A program made the translations under genes and the position numbers. Shown here piece by piece: positions 15,158-23,501 of a stretch of DNA of 64,000 bases; the stretch's first letter is position 1, and the number at the start of each line of letters is the position of its first letter. Origin of the DNA: Pseudomonas sp. GR 6-02 (lineage in GTDB: Bacteria > Pseudomonadota > Gammaproteobacteria > Pseudomonadales > Pseudomonadaceae). The notes under the pieces are model-generated. The model searched no databases, was not told the origin of the DNA, and saw only the letters and a program-made list of their open reading frames with translations. Where the stretch lies: positions 4,597,001 to 4,661,000 of the forward strand of contig NZ_CP011567.1 of assembly GCF_001655615.1 (NCBI RefSeq), written 5' to 3'.

Positions 15158-16990
15158 GTGCGCCTCATAATCCGCTTGCTGATTCTGATCGCAGTACTAC
15201 TGGGGCTGGGCCTCGCCGTGGTGCTGTACTACGTCGCCAACCCGAAATTACCGGCCTGGTCACCGGCGCAACAGGTGCATTACCTGGAGCAATGGAGCGC
15301 CGCAGACCGCCAGGCCTACTACTTCACGCCCCAAGGCACCCAGGTCAAAGGCTTGCGCTATGACTGGTTCAACGCCCTCGAACTGCCCTTCTCGCAAAAA
15401 CGATTCGCCGCCCCCGAATACCTCGCGCGCTTTGGTTTTCTGATCGATCCGAGCCAGAAAGCCACGCCAGACAACCCTGGCAACCTGCCCGTCGGTTTCG
15501 CCCGTCATCAGAATCCGGGCAGCCAGGAAGAGTTTCTGGACATCACCTGTTCCGCCTGCCACACCGGCGAATTGCGTTTCAACGGCCAGGCCGTGCGCAT
15601 CGACGGTGGCTCGGCCCAGCATGTGCTGCCATCCAGCGTCCCGACCCTGCGCGGCGGCAGTTTCGGCCAGGCACTGGTGGCCAGCCTCGCCTCGACTTAC
15701 TACAACCCGTGGAAATTCGAACGTTTCGCACGCAACGTCCTGGGCCAGGACTATGACGCCCGGCATCAACAGCTACGCCAGGACTTCAAAAGCTCACTCG
15801 ATACCTTCTTGAAAGTGGCCTGGAACGACACCCATCGCGGGCTCTACCCCACCGAAGAAGGCCCCGGCCGTACCGACGCCTTCGGACGCATCGCCAACGC
15901 CAGTTTCGGCGACGCCATTTCGCCGGCCAACTACCGTGTGGCCAACGCGCCGGTGGACTACCCGCAACTGTGGGACATGTGGACCTTCGACTGGGTGCAG
16001 TGGAACGGCTCGGCGCAGCAACCGATGGCCCGCAACATCGGCGAGGCCCTGGGTGTTGGCGCCACGCTGAATTTCTTCGACGCCAGCGGGCAGCCTCTCA
16101 AGGGCGACGACCGCTATCCGTCCAGCGTCCGGGTGCGCGATTTGCACCGGATCGAACAAACCCTGCAACGACTCAAGCCGCCCGTCTGGCCGGAAGCCTT
16201 GCTGGGCTCCATCGACAAACCGTTGGCCGCAAAAGGCCGAGCACTATTCGCTGAAAACTGCGCTGGGTGCCACGTCCCCCGCGTCACCCAAAGCGACGGC
16301 AGACCGGTGCACCACCTGAACTTACTGCCCGTGGAGGTGATTGGCACAGACCCCGGCGCCGCCAACAATATTGCCGACCATCGCTTCGATCTGACGGCCT
16401 TGAAGTGGGATCCGGCAGAGCTTGCGCAACTGGACGTGCAACTGCATCCAAAACCCACGGAACCCTTGGATTTGAGCCAGTTGTCAGTGGCCAAGGGGCT
16501 GGCCTACGTCACTGCTTTCGTGGGGAACCAGGCCTATCGCGCAGCCAATGTGACGCCAGCGGAGCGCCCGAACCTGGACGGTTTCGGCCTGCCTATCGGT
16601 GTCCAGGAATTACGCAGCTATAAAGCCCGACCATTGGCGGGCGTCTGGGCCACACCGCCGTTTCTGCACAACGGTTCGGTGCCGAGCATTTATCAACTGC
16701 TCTCGCCCCAGGATGAACGTGCAACAACGTTCTACAAGGGCACCTTCGAATACGATCCCAAACACCTGGGCTATCGCACCGAAGCCTTCACCAACGGCTT
16801 TGTGTTCGACACGCGTATTACCGGCAATCACAACAGCGGCCACGAATTCCGCGACGGCGAGCGCGGTAATGGCGTGATCGGTCGCCTGCTGCAACCGCAG
16901 GAGCGCTGGGCGCTGTTGGAATACCTGAAAGTGTTGGGCGGCCCGCTGGAGTCGCAATTGCCAGACCACCTCATCAGTCAAAAGGATTGA
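15158..16990 (+). CDS. Di-heme cytochrome c peroxidase/RoxA-like protein
   Basis: A 610-residue protein. GTG 15158 is preferred over TTG 15140 and ATG 15149 because AAGGA (15145-15149) then lies 8 bases upstream. A single N-terminal membrane anchor or signal (LLILIAVLLGLGLAVVLYYV, about 7-26) precedes a large exported domain. Two c-type heme motifs: CSACH at 131-135 and CAGCH at 368-372. The spacing and length fit the di-heme cytochrome family related to rubber oxygenase RoxA and MauG/CcpA peroxidases. FLHNGSVPSI (about 502-511) is the conserved distal loop. The next gene is a catalase-like heme protein 3 bases downstream, so the pair probably handles peroxide or oxidised lipids in the periplasm. 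Confidence 0.88.
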   Translation: MRLIIRLLILIAVLLGLGLAVVLYYVANPKLPAWSPAQQVHYLEQWSAADRQAYYFTPQGTQVKGLRYDWFNALELPFSQKRFAAPEYLARFGFLIDPSQKATPDNPGNLPVGFARHQNPGSQEEFLDITCSACHTGELRFNGQAVRIDGGSAQHVLPSSVPTLRGGSFGQALVASLASTYYNPWKFERFARNVLGQDYDARHQQLRQDFKSSLDTFLKVAWNDTHRGLYPTEEGPGRTDAFGRIANASFGDAISPANYRVANAPVDYPQLWDMWTFDWVQWNGSAQQPMARNIGEALGVGATLNFFDASGQPLKGDDRYPSSVRVRDLHRIEQTLQRLKPPVWPEALLGSIDKPLAAKGRALFAENCAGCHVPRVTQSDGRPVHHLNLLPVEVIGTDPGAANNIADHRFDLTALKWDPAELAQLDVQLHPKPTEPLDLSQLSVAKGLAYVTAFVGNQAYRAANVTPAERPNLDGFGLPIGVQELRSYKARPLAGVWATPPFLHNGSVPSIYQLLSPQDERATTFYKGTFEYDPKHLGYRTEAFTNGFVFDTRITGNHNSGHEFRDGERGNGVIGRLLQPQERWALLEYLKVLGGPLESQLPDHLISQKD

Positions 16991-16993
16991 CCC

Positions 16994-18130
16994 ATGCTGA
17001 TCACGCTCTGGCTACGTCTGGGTGCCTTCCTTGGTAAAACCCTGCTGTGGATGTTGGGTTTGGGGGTCCTCGGCTGGGCGCTGACCATGGCATGGCTCGC
17101 CTGGCAACATCGCGGCCCGGTATCGGCTGAAGAACTGATTCCGGACGGCGAAGCGGCGATGACCCGGGACATCATCCAGACAGCGGTGCGGATCGTCGAT
17201 CAACACCGCGAAAGTACTCGCTATCTGCGCGACGCTCACGCCAAGGCCCATGGTTGCGTGAAGGCCGAGGTTCAGGTGCTGCCGGATCTGGCGACGGCGT
17301 TGCGCCAAGGCGTGTTCAGCGAACCCGGCAAAACCTGGCAAGCGACGATGCGTCTGTCCAACGGCAATGCCTATCCGCAGTTCGACAGCATCCGCGATGC
17401 CCGGGGCATGGCGATCAAGTTGTTCGATGTGCCGGGTAAACAGTTACTGAGTGACCGACAAGGGCGCAGCGAACAGGATTTCGTGATGTTCAACCATCCG
17501 AACTTCTTTGTCAGCGATGTCGCCGAGTATCGTCAGAATGTGGCCGCTCAGGCTGAAGGCAAAACGATAATGGCGTTCTTCCCGGCTTGGGATCCGCGCA
17601 CCTGGCAGGTTCGTCATCTGTTTATTGCGCTGGCGACACTCTCCCCTGCCCCGGCAAGTCCGACCCAGACCACCTACTTTTCGGTTTCGCCGTACAAGTT
17701 TGGTGAGGCCAACGTCAAATTCCGGGTGATACCGGATCCGGAGAGCTGCCCGACCTACACGCTGCCCACGCAAAATCAAAACCTGCCGAACTTCCTGCGC
17801 AGTGCGCTGAACCAGCAGCTGTCGACTGATCGGGTGCCGGCCTGTTTCGTTTTGCAGATCCAGCGTCAGGATCCGGGCCAATATATGCCGATCGAAGACA
17901 CCAGCATCGAGTGGCGTGAACGAGACGCGCCCTTCGAAACCGTGGCCAGGATCAAGCTGCCTGCCCAGGATTTCGACACCCCGGCGCTGAACCTGCAATG
18001 CGACAACCTGTCGTTCAATCCATGGTTCGGCCTTGAAGCCCATCGGCCGATTGGTGGGATCAACCGGTTGCGCAAAGCGGTGTACGAGGCCGTCAGCGAC
18101 TATCGACACAGCCGCAACGGCGAACAATAA
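16994..18130 (+). CDS. Catalase-family (SrpA-like) heme protein
   Basis: A 378-residue protein with an N-terminal hydrophobic anchor (about 10-36), then a shortened catalase fold. Visible elements: AHAKAHGCVKAEVQV with the region of the distal His, MRLSNGNAYPQFD, ARGMAIKLFD, DFVMFNHPNFF and a C-terminal INRLRKAVYEAVSDYRHSRN containing the usual R-x-x-x-Y proximal region. Much shorter than clade catalases, as in SrpA/y4iL-like proteins, which may be peroxidases. Start 3 bases after the cytochrome stop, with AAAGGA upstream, so an operon is likely. Confidence 0.85.
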   Translation: MLITLWLRLGAFLGKTLLWMLGLGVLGWALTMAWLAWQHRGPVSAEELIPDGEAAMTRDIIQTAVRIVDQHRESTRYLRDAHAKAHGCVKAEVQVLPDLATALRQGVFSEPGKTWQATMRLSNGNAYPQFDSIRDARGMAIKLFDVPGKQLLSDRQGRSEQDFVMFNHPNFFVSDVAEYRQNVAAQAEGKTIMAFFPAWDPRTWQVRHLFIALATLSPAPASPTQTTYFSVSPYKFGEANVKFRVIPDPESCPTYTLPTQNQNLPNFLRSALNQQLSTDRVPACFVLQIQRQDPGQYMPIEDTSIEWRERDAPFETVARIKLPAQDFDTPALNLQCDNLSFNPWFGLEAHRPIGGINRLRKAVYEAVSDYRHSRNGEQ

Positions 18131-18144
18131 GTAAGGCAGAAACG

Positions 18145-18174
18145 AAAAAAGCGACCTGAGCAGGTCGCTTTCTT
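18145..18174 (+). terminator. Terminator after the cytochrome/catalase operon
   Basis: AAAAAAGCGACCTG, 2-base loop, CAGGTCGCTTT: a short strong stem with A/T flanks, 14 bases after the stop codon. It may act in both directions. Confidence 0.8.
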
Positions 18175-18209
18175 CAGTGAATCCGGCAAAAAGCCAAATC
18201 CCAGACAGC

Positions 18210-18235
18210 AAAAAGCCCGCATTAAGCGGGCTTTC
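18210..18235 (-). terminator. Terminator of the downstream tRNA copy
   Basis: AAAAAGCCCGC / GCGGGCTTT stem with a 5-base loop. Read on the minus strand it ends in a U-rich tail, about 35 bases past tRNA-Asp. Confidence 0.75.
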
Positions 18236-18273
18236 TGTGGTGATCTGGCGTTCAGTGTTCCAGATACCGAATA

Positions 18274-18350
18274 TGGCGCAGCGGACGGGACTCGAACCCG
18301 CGACCCCCGGCGTGACAGGCCGGTATTCTAACCGACTGAACTACCGCTGC
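18274..18350 (-). tRNA. tRNA-Asp (GTC), copy 1
   Basis: 77 nt with encoded CCA. Acceptor GCAGCGG pairs with CCGCTGC, G discriminator; anticodon loop CCTGTCACG gives GTC; T-loop GGTTCGAGTCC. The mature sequence is identical to the copy at 18644. Confidence 0.97.
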
Positions 18351-18369
18351 GCGAAACGCTTGAAACGAA

Positions 18370-18445
18370 TGGTGGGTGATGACGGGATCGAACCGCCGAC
18401 ATTCTGCTTGTAAGGCAGACGCTCTCCCAGCTGAGCTAATCACCC
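18370..18445 (-). tRNA. tRNA-Val (TAC), copy 1
   Basis: 76 nt with encoded CCA. Acceptor GGGTGAT/ATCACCC, anticodon loop CCTTACAAG gives TAC. 19 bases upstream of tRNA-Asp in the same transcript. The promoter -10 may be CATAAT (18466-18471 on the minus strand). Confidence 0.97.
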
Positions 18446-18577
18446 TTCGCTTCGTTACGGGACGCATTATGCCACAAGTTTTCGTAAAGTGTTGATTTAA
18501 TTGAAGTTTTTTTCAAAAAAATCCGAAAACCGGTGAAACGACACAACCCGATGGAACAAGGTACAAACTTGAGACAG

Positions 18578-18603
18578 AAAAAAACCCGCCTCAGCGGGTT
18601 TTT
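18578..18603 (-). terminator. Terminator of the upstream tRNA copy
   Basis: AAAAACCCGCC TCA GCGGGTTTTT. On the minus strand it ends in a U run and separates the two tRNA units. Confidence 0.8.
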
Positions 18604-18643
18604 CCGTGGTGACCTGGCGTTCAGTGGTCCAGGTTACCGAATA

Positions 18644-18720
18644 TGGCGCAGCGGACGGGACTCGAACCCGCGACCCCCGGCGTGACAGGCCGGTATTCTA
18701 ACCGACTGAACTACCGCTGC
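18644..18720 (-). tRNA. tRNA-Asp (GTC), copy 2
   Basis: 77 nt, same structure and sequence as 18274-18350, including the flanking GAATATGG context, showing recent duplication of the Val-Asp unit. Confidence 0.97.
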
Positions 18721-18739
18721 GCTAAACACTTGAAACGAA

Positions 18740-18815
18740 TGGTGGGTGATGACGGGATCGAACCGCCGACATTCTGCTTGTAAGGCAGACGCTCTCCCAG
18801 CTGAGCTAATCACCC
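18740..18815 (-). tRNA. tRNA-Val (TAC), copy 2
   Basis: 76 nt, identical to 18370-18445. It is the first gene of the upstream unit; a consensus-like promoter lies 20 bases before it. Confidence 0.97.
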
Positions 18816-18835
18816 TTCGCTTCGGTGTGGCGCGC

Positions 18836-18864
18836 ATTCTACGGAGCGACCCAACCTCTGGCAA
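18836..18864 (-). promoter_or_regulatory. Sigma-70 promoter of the tRNA-Val/Asp unit
   Basis: On the minus strand: TTGCCA (-35), 17 bases, TAGAAT (-10), followed by a GC-rich GCGCGCC discriminator typical of stringently controlled stable RNA promoters. Confidence 0.75.
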
Positions 18865-18974
18865 GCACTTTTTTAAATAATTTTCTCAGGCCTTCCAAAG
18901 GCTTAGAGAAGGGTTGGCCTATGACCCGGCGAAGACAATAATGCCCCCCTTTGTATAAAGGAGAGACTCACCCC

Positions 18975-19895
18975 ATGTGGTTCAAAAACCTGCTTATCTA
19001 TCGCCTGACCCAAGATCTGCCTTTTGATGCCGAGGCGTTGGAAACTGCACTGGCCACCAAACTGGCGCGTCCATGTGCAAGCCAGGAGTTGACCACCTAC
19101 GGTTTCGTCGCGCCCTTCGGCAAAGGCGAAGATGCACCGCTGGTACACGTCAGCGGAGACTTCCTGCTGATCGCCGCCCGTAAAGAAGAACGCATTCTGC
19201 CGGGCAGCGTCGTGCGTGACGCAGTGAAGGAAAAGGTCGAAGAGATCGAAGCCGAACAAATGCGCAAGGTCTATAAAAAGGAACGCGATCAGATCAAGGA
19301 TGAAATCATCCAGGCCTTCCTGCCCCGCGCCTTTATCCGTCGCTCGTCGACCTTCGCCGCCATTGCGCCGAAACAGGGCCTGATCCTGGTGAACTCGGCC
19401 AGCCCGAAACGGGCCGAAGACCTGCTGTCCACCCTGCGTGAAGTGATCGGCTCGCTGCCGGTACGTCCGCTGACGGTGAAGATGTCCCCGACCGCGACCA
19501 TGACCGAGTGGGTTACCACTCAGAAAGCCGCAGACGATTTCTTTGTGCTGGACGAGTGCGAACTGCGCGACACCCACGAAGACGGTGGCATCGTGCGTTG
19601 CAAGCGTCAGGACCTGACCAGCGAAGAAATCCAGCTGCACCTGAGCACCGGCAAAGTGGTCACTCAATTGTCGCTGGCCTGGCAGGACAAACTGTCGTTC
19701 GTGCTCGACGACAAAATGGTGGTCAAGCGCCTGAAGTTCGAAGACCTGCTGCAAGATCAGGCGGAGCAGGACGGTGGCGACGAAGCACTGGGTCAACTGG
19801 ACGCCAGCTTCACCCTGATGATGCTGACCTTCGGCGACTTCCTGCCAGCACTGGTTGAAGCGTTGGGTGGTGAAGAGACCCCACAGGGTATCTGA
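18975..19895 (+). CDS. rdgC: Recombination-associated protein RdgC
   Basis: A 306-residue protein of normal RdgC length. The start at 18975 ([17 protein letters not shown]) is the canonical N-terminus; the in-frame ATG 24 bases earlier is discarded. Highly conserved elements include [42 protein letters not shown] and [16 protein letters not shown]. RdgC forms a ring-shaped dimer that binds duplex DNA non-specifically and limits RecA loading at replication forks. Single gene, followed by a REP pair. Confidence 0.97.
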   Translation: MWFKNLLIYRLTQDLPFDAEALETALATKLARPCASQELTTYGFVAPFGKGEDAPLVHVSGDFLLIAARKEERILPGSVVRDAVKEKVEEIEAEQMRKVYKKERDQIKDEIIQAFLPRAFIRRSSTFAAIAPKQGLILVNSASPKRAEDLLSTLREVIGSLPVRPLTVKMSPTATMTEWVTTQKAADDFFVLDECELRDTHEDGGIVRCKRQDLTSEEIQLHLSTGKVVTQLSLAWQDKLSFVLDDKMVVKRLKFEDLLQDQAEQDGGDEALGQLDASFTLMMLTFGDFLPALVEALGGEETPQGI

Positions 19896-19936
19896 TTGCC
19901 TTAGGGCGCCGGCCTTGATCGGCGGCGCCTGGTAAG

Positions 19937-20014
19937 AAAAGATCGCAGCCTTCAGCAGCTCCTACAGAGGATCGCATTTCAAATGTAGGAGCTGCCGAAG
20001 GCTGCGATCTTTTT
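19937..20014. repeat. REP doublet, ATCGCAGCCTTC family
   Basis: AAAAGATCGCAGCCTTCAGC, then after about 35 bases the inverted GCTGCCGAAGGCTGCGATCT. Same family as 5662-5725. It sits between rdgC and the symporter gene and ends in TTTTT, so it may double as a terminator. Confidence 0.85.
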
Positions 20015-20072
20015 GCAGGCAACCCAAGTTCCAAGCCCTACCCGCTTTTAAACACATAACAAGGATCAGGCC

Positions 20073-21038
20073 ATGCGCGCACTCGCTGCATTGAGTCGTT
20101 TTGTCGGCAACACCTTCGCTTACTGGGTACTGATTTTCGCCATCGTGGCGTTTCTGCAGCCAGCCTGGTTCATCGGTTTGAAAGGCGCCATTGTGCCGCT
20201 GCTGGGGCTGGTGATGTTCGGCATGGGCCTGACCCTCAAGCTCGAAGACTTCGCCGAAGTCGCTCGCCATCCGTGGCGCGTGGCCCTGGGCGTGGTCGCC
20301 CACTTCGTGATCATGCCCGGCATGGCATGGTTACTCTGCCAGGTATTCCACCTGCCGCCAGAGATCGCCGTCGGGGTGATTCTGGTCGGCTGCTGCCCGA
20401 GCGGCACTTCGTCGAACGTGATGACCTGGCTGGCTCGCGGCGACCTGGCGTTGTCGGTGGCCATTGCCGCCGTCACCACCCTCCTCGCGCCATTGCTGAC
20501 ACCGGCGCTGATCTGGCTGCTGGCCTCGGCCTGGTTGCCGGTGTCGTTCATGGAGCTGTTCTGGTCGATCCTGCAAGTCGTGCTGTTGCCGATCGTACTT
20601 GGCGTGGTTACCCAACGCGTACTCGGTGATCGGGTTCGTCACGCGGTAGAAGTGTTGCCGCTGGTATCGGTGGTGAGCATCGTGATCATCGTCACGGCCG
20701 TGGTGGCCGCCAGCCAGGCGAAGATTGCCGAATCCGGTCTGCTGATCATGGCCGTGGTGATGCTGCACAACAGCTTCGGCTACTTGCTGGGTTACTTCAC
20801 CGGGCGCCTGTTCAACCTGCCGCTGGCCCAGCGCAAATCCCTGGCACTGGAAGTCGGCATGCAGAACTCCGGTCTGGGTGCGGCACTGGCCAGTGCGCAC
20901 TTCTCGCCGCTGGCGGCGGTGCCGAGCGCGCTGTTCAGCGTCTGGCACAACATTTCCGGGGCCCTGCTCTCCACCTATTTCCGTCGCATGAGCGAAAAAG
21001 AGGATCGGAAAATCGCTGCTCAGCAAGTGGCTGACTGA
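20073..21038 (+). CDS. Bile acid:sodium symporter (BASS) family transporter
   Basis: A 321-residue integral membrane protein with about ten helices. BASS signatures: GLVMFGMGLTLKLEDF (about 47-62), VGCCPSGTSSNVMTWLARGD (about 109-128) in the crossover region, and EVGMQNSGLGAALA (about 269-282), the second sodium/substrate crossing. Close to the YocS/PanS type of small organic anion:Na+ symporters. Substrate unknown; pantoate- or ketoacid-type compounds are possibilities from the family. AAGGA precedes the ATG by 7 bases. Confidence 0.9.
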   Translation: MRALAALSRFVGNTFAYWVLIFAIVAFLQPAWFIGLKGAIVPLLGLVMFGMGLTLKLEDFAEVARHPWRVALGVVAHFVIMPGMAWLLCQVFHLPPEIAVGVILVGCCPSGTSSNVMTWLARGDLALSVAIAAVTTLLAPLLTPALIWLLASAWLPVSFMELFWSILQVVLLPIVLGVVTQRVLGDRVRHAVEVLPLVSVVSIVIIVTAVVAASQAKIAESGLLIMAVVMLHNSFGYLLGYFTGRLFNLPLAQRKSLALEVGMQNSGLGAALASAHFSPLAAVPSALFSVWHNISGALLSTYFRRMSEKEDRKIAAQQVAD

Positions 21039-21084
21039 TCCGAAAACTTGATCCTCGGGTTAATGATGGGCACTCTATCGCGCA

Positions 21085-21138
21085 ATGCGGGGACGACCTC
21101 GCGACTCGATCGAGTGCTTAATCCGGGGACGACCCCAT
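21085..21138 (+). promoter_or_regulatory. Guanidine-II riboswitch (mini-ykkC)
   Basis: Two small hairpins, each with an ACGA loop: GCGGGG-ACGA-CCTCGC (21087-21102) and GGGG-ACGA-CCCC (21125-21136). Twin ACGR-loop hairpins about 25 bases apart define the guanidine-II class. They end 10 bases before the GGAGG of the SMR gene, so guanidine binding should expose that ribosome site. Confidence 0.92.
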
Positions 21139-21157
21139 CCATCGATGGAGGTCTTCC

Positions 21158-21472
21158 ATGTCCTGGATCATTCTGTTTTTCGCCGGTCTGTTCGAAGTCG
21201 GCTGGGCCGTTGGCCTGAAATACACCGACGGCTTCAGCCGCCCTCTTCCCACCGCATTGACCGTTGCCGCCATGGCCATCAGCCTTGGCCTGCTGGGCCT
21301 TGCCATGAAGGAATTGCCGCTGGGCACGGCCTATGCGATCTGGACCGGCGTGGGTGCAGTGGGCACGGTGATCGCCGGGATCATTCTGTTTGGTGAATCC
21401 ATGGCACTGTTTCGGCTGGCCAGTGTGGCACTGATCATTACCGGGTTGGTTGGGCTCAAGGTCAGCGCTTAG
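21158..21472 (+). CDS. gdx: Guanidinium exporter Gdx (SugE), SMR family
   Basis: A 104-residue small multidrug resistance protein with four helices. [20 protein letters not shown] contains the membrane Glu13 that couples H+ and guanidinium exchange; the later sequence ([32 protein letters not shown]) matches the SugE/Gdx subgroup. The guanidine-II riboswitch directly upstream agrees with export of guanidinium ion rather than quaternary ammonium drugs. It functions as an antiparallel dimer in the inner membrane. Confidence 0.95.
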   Translation: MSWIILFFAGLFEVGWAVGLKYTDGFSRPLPTALTVAAMAISLGLLGLAMKELPLGTAYAIWTGVGAVGTVIAGIILFGESMALFRLASVALIITGLVGLKVSA

Positions 21473-21483
21473 GCCACTGACGT

Positions 21484-21514
21484 CATCGCGGGCAAGCCCG
21501 CGATGAGGCCCGCA
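21484..21514. repeat. Single REP hairpin
   Basis: CATCGCGGGCAAGCCCGCGATG, a near-perfect palindrome of the CGCGGGCAAGC-type REP family, between convergent genes. Confidence 0.75.
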
Positions 21515-21524
21515 AAGTCACCAA

Positions 21525-23399
21525 CTATCTAACGGCCCCACGCAAATCCCCCACCAACGCCTGCAACTTAGCTGGCTCCGCCACTTCAACCGCCACCGCC
21601 GGCCCTGCCACCAAGGTCACCCGCGACCACAACCGACGGAACAAGCCCTTGTTCGGATCGCGGCTGAAGAAACTCCCCCACAACCCCTGCAACGCCAGCG
21701 GAATCACCGGCACTGGCGTTTCTTCGAGAATCCGCGTCAGCCCGCCCTTGAACTCGTTGATCTCGCCATCAGCTGTCAACTTGCCTTCAGGGAAAATACA
21801 CACCAGCTCGCCATCCTTCAGATACTGGGCAATGCGGGTGAAGGCTTTTTCGTAGATTTGAATGTCTTCCTGGCGCCCGGCAATCGGAATTGCCCCGGCC
21901 GTGCGGAAGATGAAGTTCAGCACCGGCAGGTTGTAGATTTTGTAATACATCACAAAGCGAATCGGCCGACGCACGGCGCCACCAATCAGCAACGCATCGA
22001 CGAACGACACATGGTTGCAAACCAGCAGCGCAGGGCCCTCATCGGGAATCAGCTCGAGGTTGCGATGCTCGACGCGGTACATGGAATGGCCGAGCAGCCA
22101 GATCATGAAACGCATGCTGAACTCGGGGACAATTTTGAAGATGTACGCGTTGACGCCGATGTTCAGCAGCGACACCACCAGAAACAGCTGCGGGATCGAC
22201 AGCTTGGCGATGCTCAGCAAGACGATCGACACAATCGCCGACACCACCATGAACAGGGCGTTGAGAATGTTGTTGGCGGCAATCACTCGGGCCCGTTCGT
22301 TCTCGACGGTGCGGGACTGGATCAGCGCATACAGCGGCACGATGTAGAAACCGCCGAAGACTCCCAGCCCGAGGATGTCGATCAACACCAGCCAGGTGTG
22401 ACCGAAGCCAAGGATTTCGATCCAGCCATGGCCGGTAACGCTGTCCGGAATTCCACCGGAATGCCACCACAGGAACAGGCCAAATACGGTCAGGCCGAAT
22501 GAGCCGAACGGCACCAGACCGATCTCGACTTTGCGCCCGGAGAGTTTCTCGCAAAGCATCGAACCCAGTGCAATACCGACCGAGAACACGGTAAGAATCA
22601 GCGTCACCACGGTCTCGTCGCCGTGCATCCATTCCTTGGCATACGCCGGGATTTGCGTCAGATAAATCGCCCCGACAAACCAGAACCATGAGTTGCCGAC
22701 GATCGAACGCGAGACCGCAGGGGTTTGCCCCAGGCCCAGCTTCAACGTGGCCCAGGACTGGCTGAAGATATTCCAGTTCAGGCGCATTTGCGGCGATGCC
22801 GCCGCAGCTCGGGGAATGTTGCGGCTGGCCAGATAACCGAGCACCGCAATGCCGATGATTGCCGTGGACACCACCGGCGCGTAGTTGCTGGCGGACATCA
22901 TGATGCCGGCGCCAATCGTCCCGGCGAGAATTGCCAGGAAGGTGCCCATTTCCACCAACCCGTTGCCACCCACCAGCTCTTCTTCGCGCAAGGCCTGCGG
23001 CAGGATCGAGTACTTCACCGGCCCGAACAGCGCCGAGTGGGTGCCCATGGCAAACAGCGCCAACAGCATCAGCGACAGGTGATCGAACATGAAACCGACC
23101 GCGCCCACCGTCATGATGACGATTTCCCCGAGCTTGATCAGACGGATCAGCGCGTCCTTGGCGAACTTCTCCCCGAACTGCCCGGCCAGGGCCGAGAACA
23201 GGAAGAACGGCAGGATAAACAGCAACGCACACAGGTTGACCCAGATCGAACGGTCACCCTCGATGGTCAGCTTGTACAAAATGGCGAGGATCAGCGACTG
23301 CTTGAAGATGTTGTCGTTAAAGGCCCCAAGGGACTGCGTGACAAAAAAAGGCAGGAAGCGCCGAGTGCGAAGCAAGGTGAACTGCGAGGGGTGACTCAT
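21525..23399 (-). CDS. MFS transporter fused to a PlsC-type acyltransferase (LplT-Aas-like)
   Basis: A 624-residue two-part membrane protein. The start at 23399 (MSHPSQFTLLRTRRFLPFFV) replaces a longer frame with poor context. Residues about 1-410 form an MFS domain of the LplT lysophospholipid-flippase type (QSLGAFNDNIFKQSL). Residues about 435-620 are a 1-acylglycerol-3-phosphate-type acyltransferase: catalytic H463-x4-D468 in CNHVSFVDALL, and FPEGKLT (Glu538) of motif III. In enterobacteria the flippase LplT and the acyltransferase/acyl-ACP synthetase Aas are separate proteins that rescue lysophospholipids; here the flippase and acyltransferase are fused and no AMP-ligase domain is present. 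Probable role: uptake and reacylation of lysophosphatidylethanolamine. Confidence 0.9.
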   Translation of the reverse strand: MSHPSQFTLLRTRRFLPFFVTQSLGAFNDNIFKQSLILAILYKLTIEGDRSIWVNLCALLFILPFFLFSALAGQFGEKFAKDALIRLIKLGEIVIMTVGAVGFMFDHLSLMLLALFAMGTHSALFGPVKYSILPQALREEELVGGNGLVEMGTFLAILAGTIGAGIMMSASNYAPVVSTAIIGIAVLGYLASRNIPRAAAASPQMRLNWNIFSQSWATLKLGLGQTPAVSRSIVGNSWFWFVGAIYLTQIPAYAKEWMHGDETVVTLILTVFSVGIALGSMLCEKLSGRKVEIGLVPFGSFGLTVFGLFLWWHSGGIPDSVTGHGWIEILGFGHTWLVLIDILGLGVFGGFYIVPLYALIQSRTVENERARVIAANNILNALFMVVSAIVSIVLLSIAKLSIPQLFLVVSLLNIGVNAYIFKIVPEFSMRFMIWLLGHSMYRVEHRNLELIPDEGPALLVCNHVSFVDALLIGGAVRRPIRFVMYYKIYNLPVLNFIFRTAGAIPIAGRQEDIQIYEKAFTRIAQYLKDGELVCIFPEGKLTADGEINEFKGGLTRILEETPVPVIPLALQGLWGSFFSRDPNKGLFRRLWSRVTLVAGPAVAVEVAEPAKLQALVGDLRGAVR

Positions 23400-23501
23400 C
23401 TTCCATGTGTCCCTGATTTTTTTGGTAGAGGGTGGCGTGGATACTGTTATTGGAATGTCGAACGTCGATCCAGGCCACACACATTACCTAATCTTTGCCG
23501 G

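Noticed and set aside
18177..18864. Several 70-80-codon frames across the tRNA genes
   Set aside because: They are translations of tRNA sequence repeated in both units.
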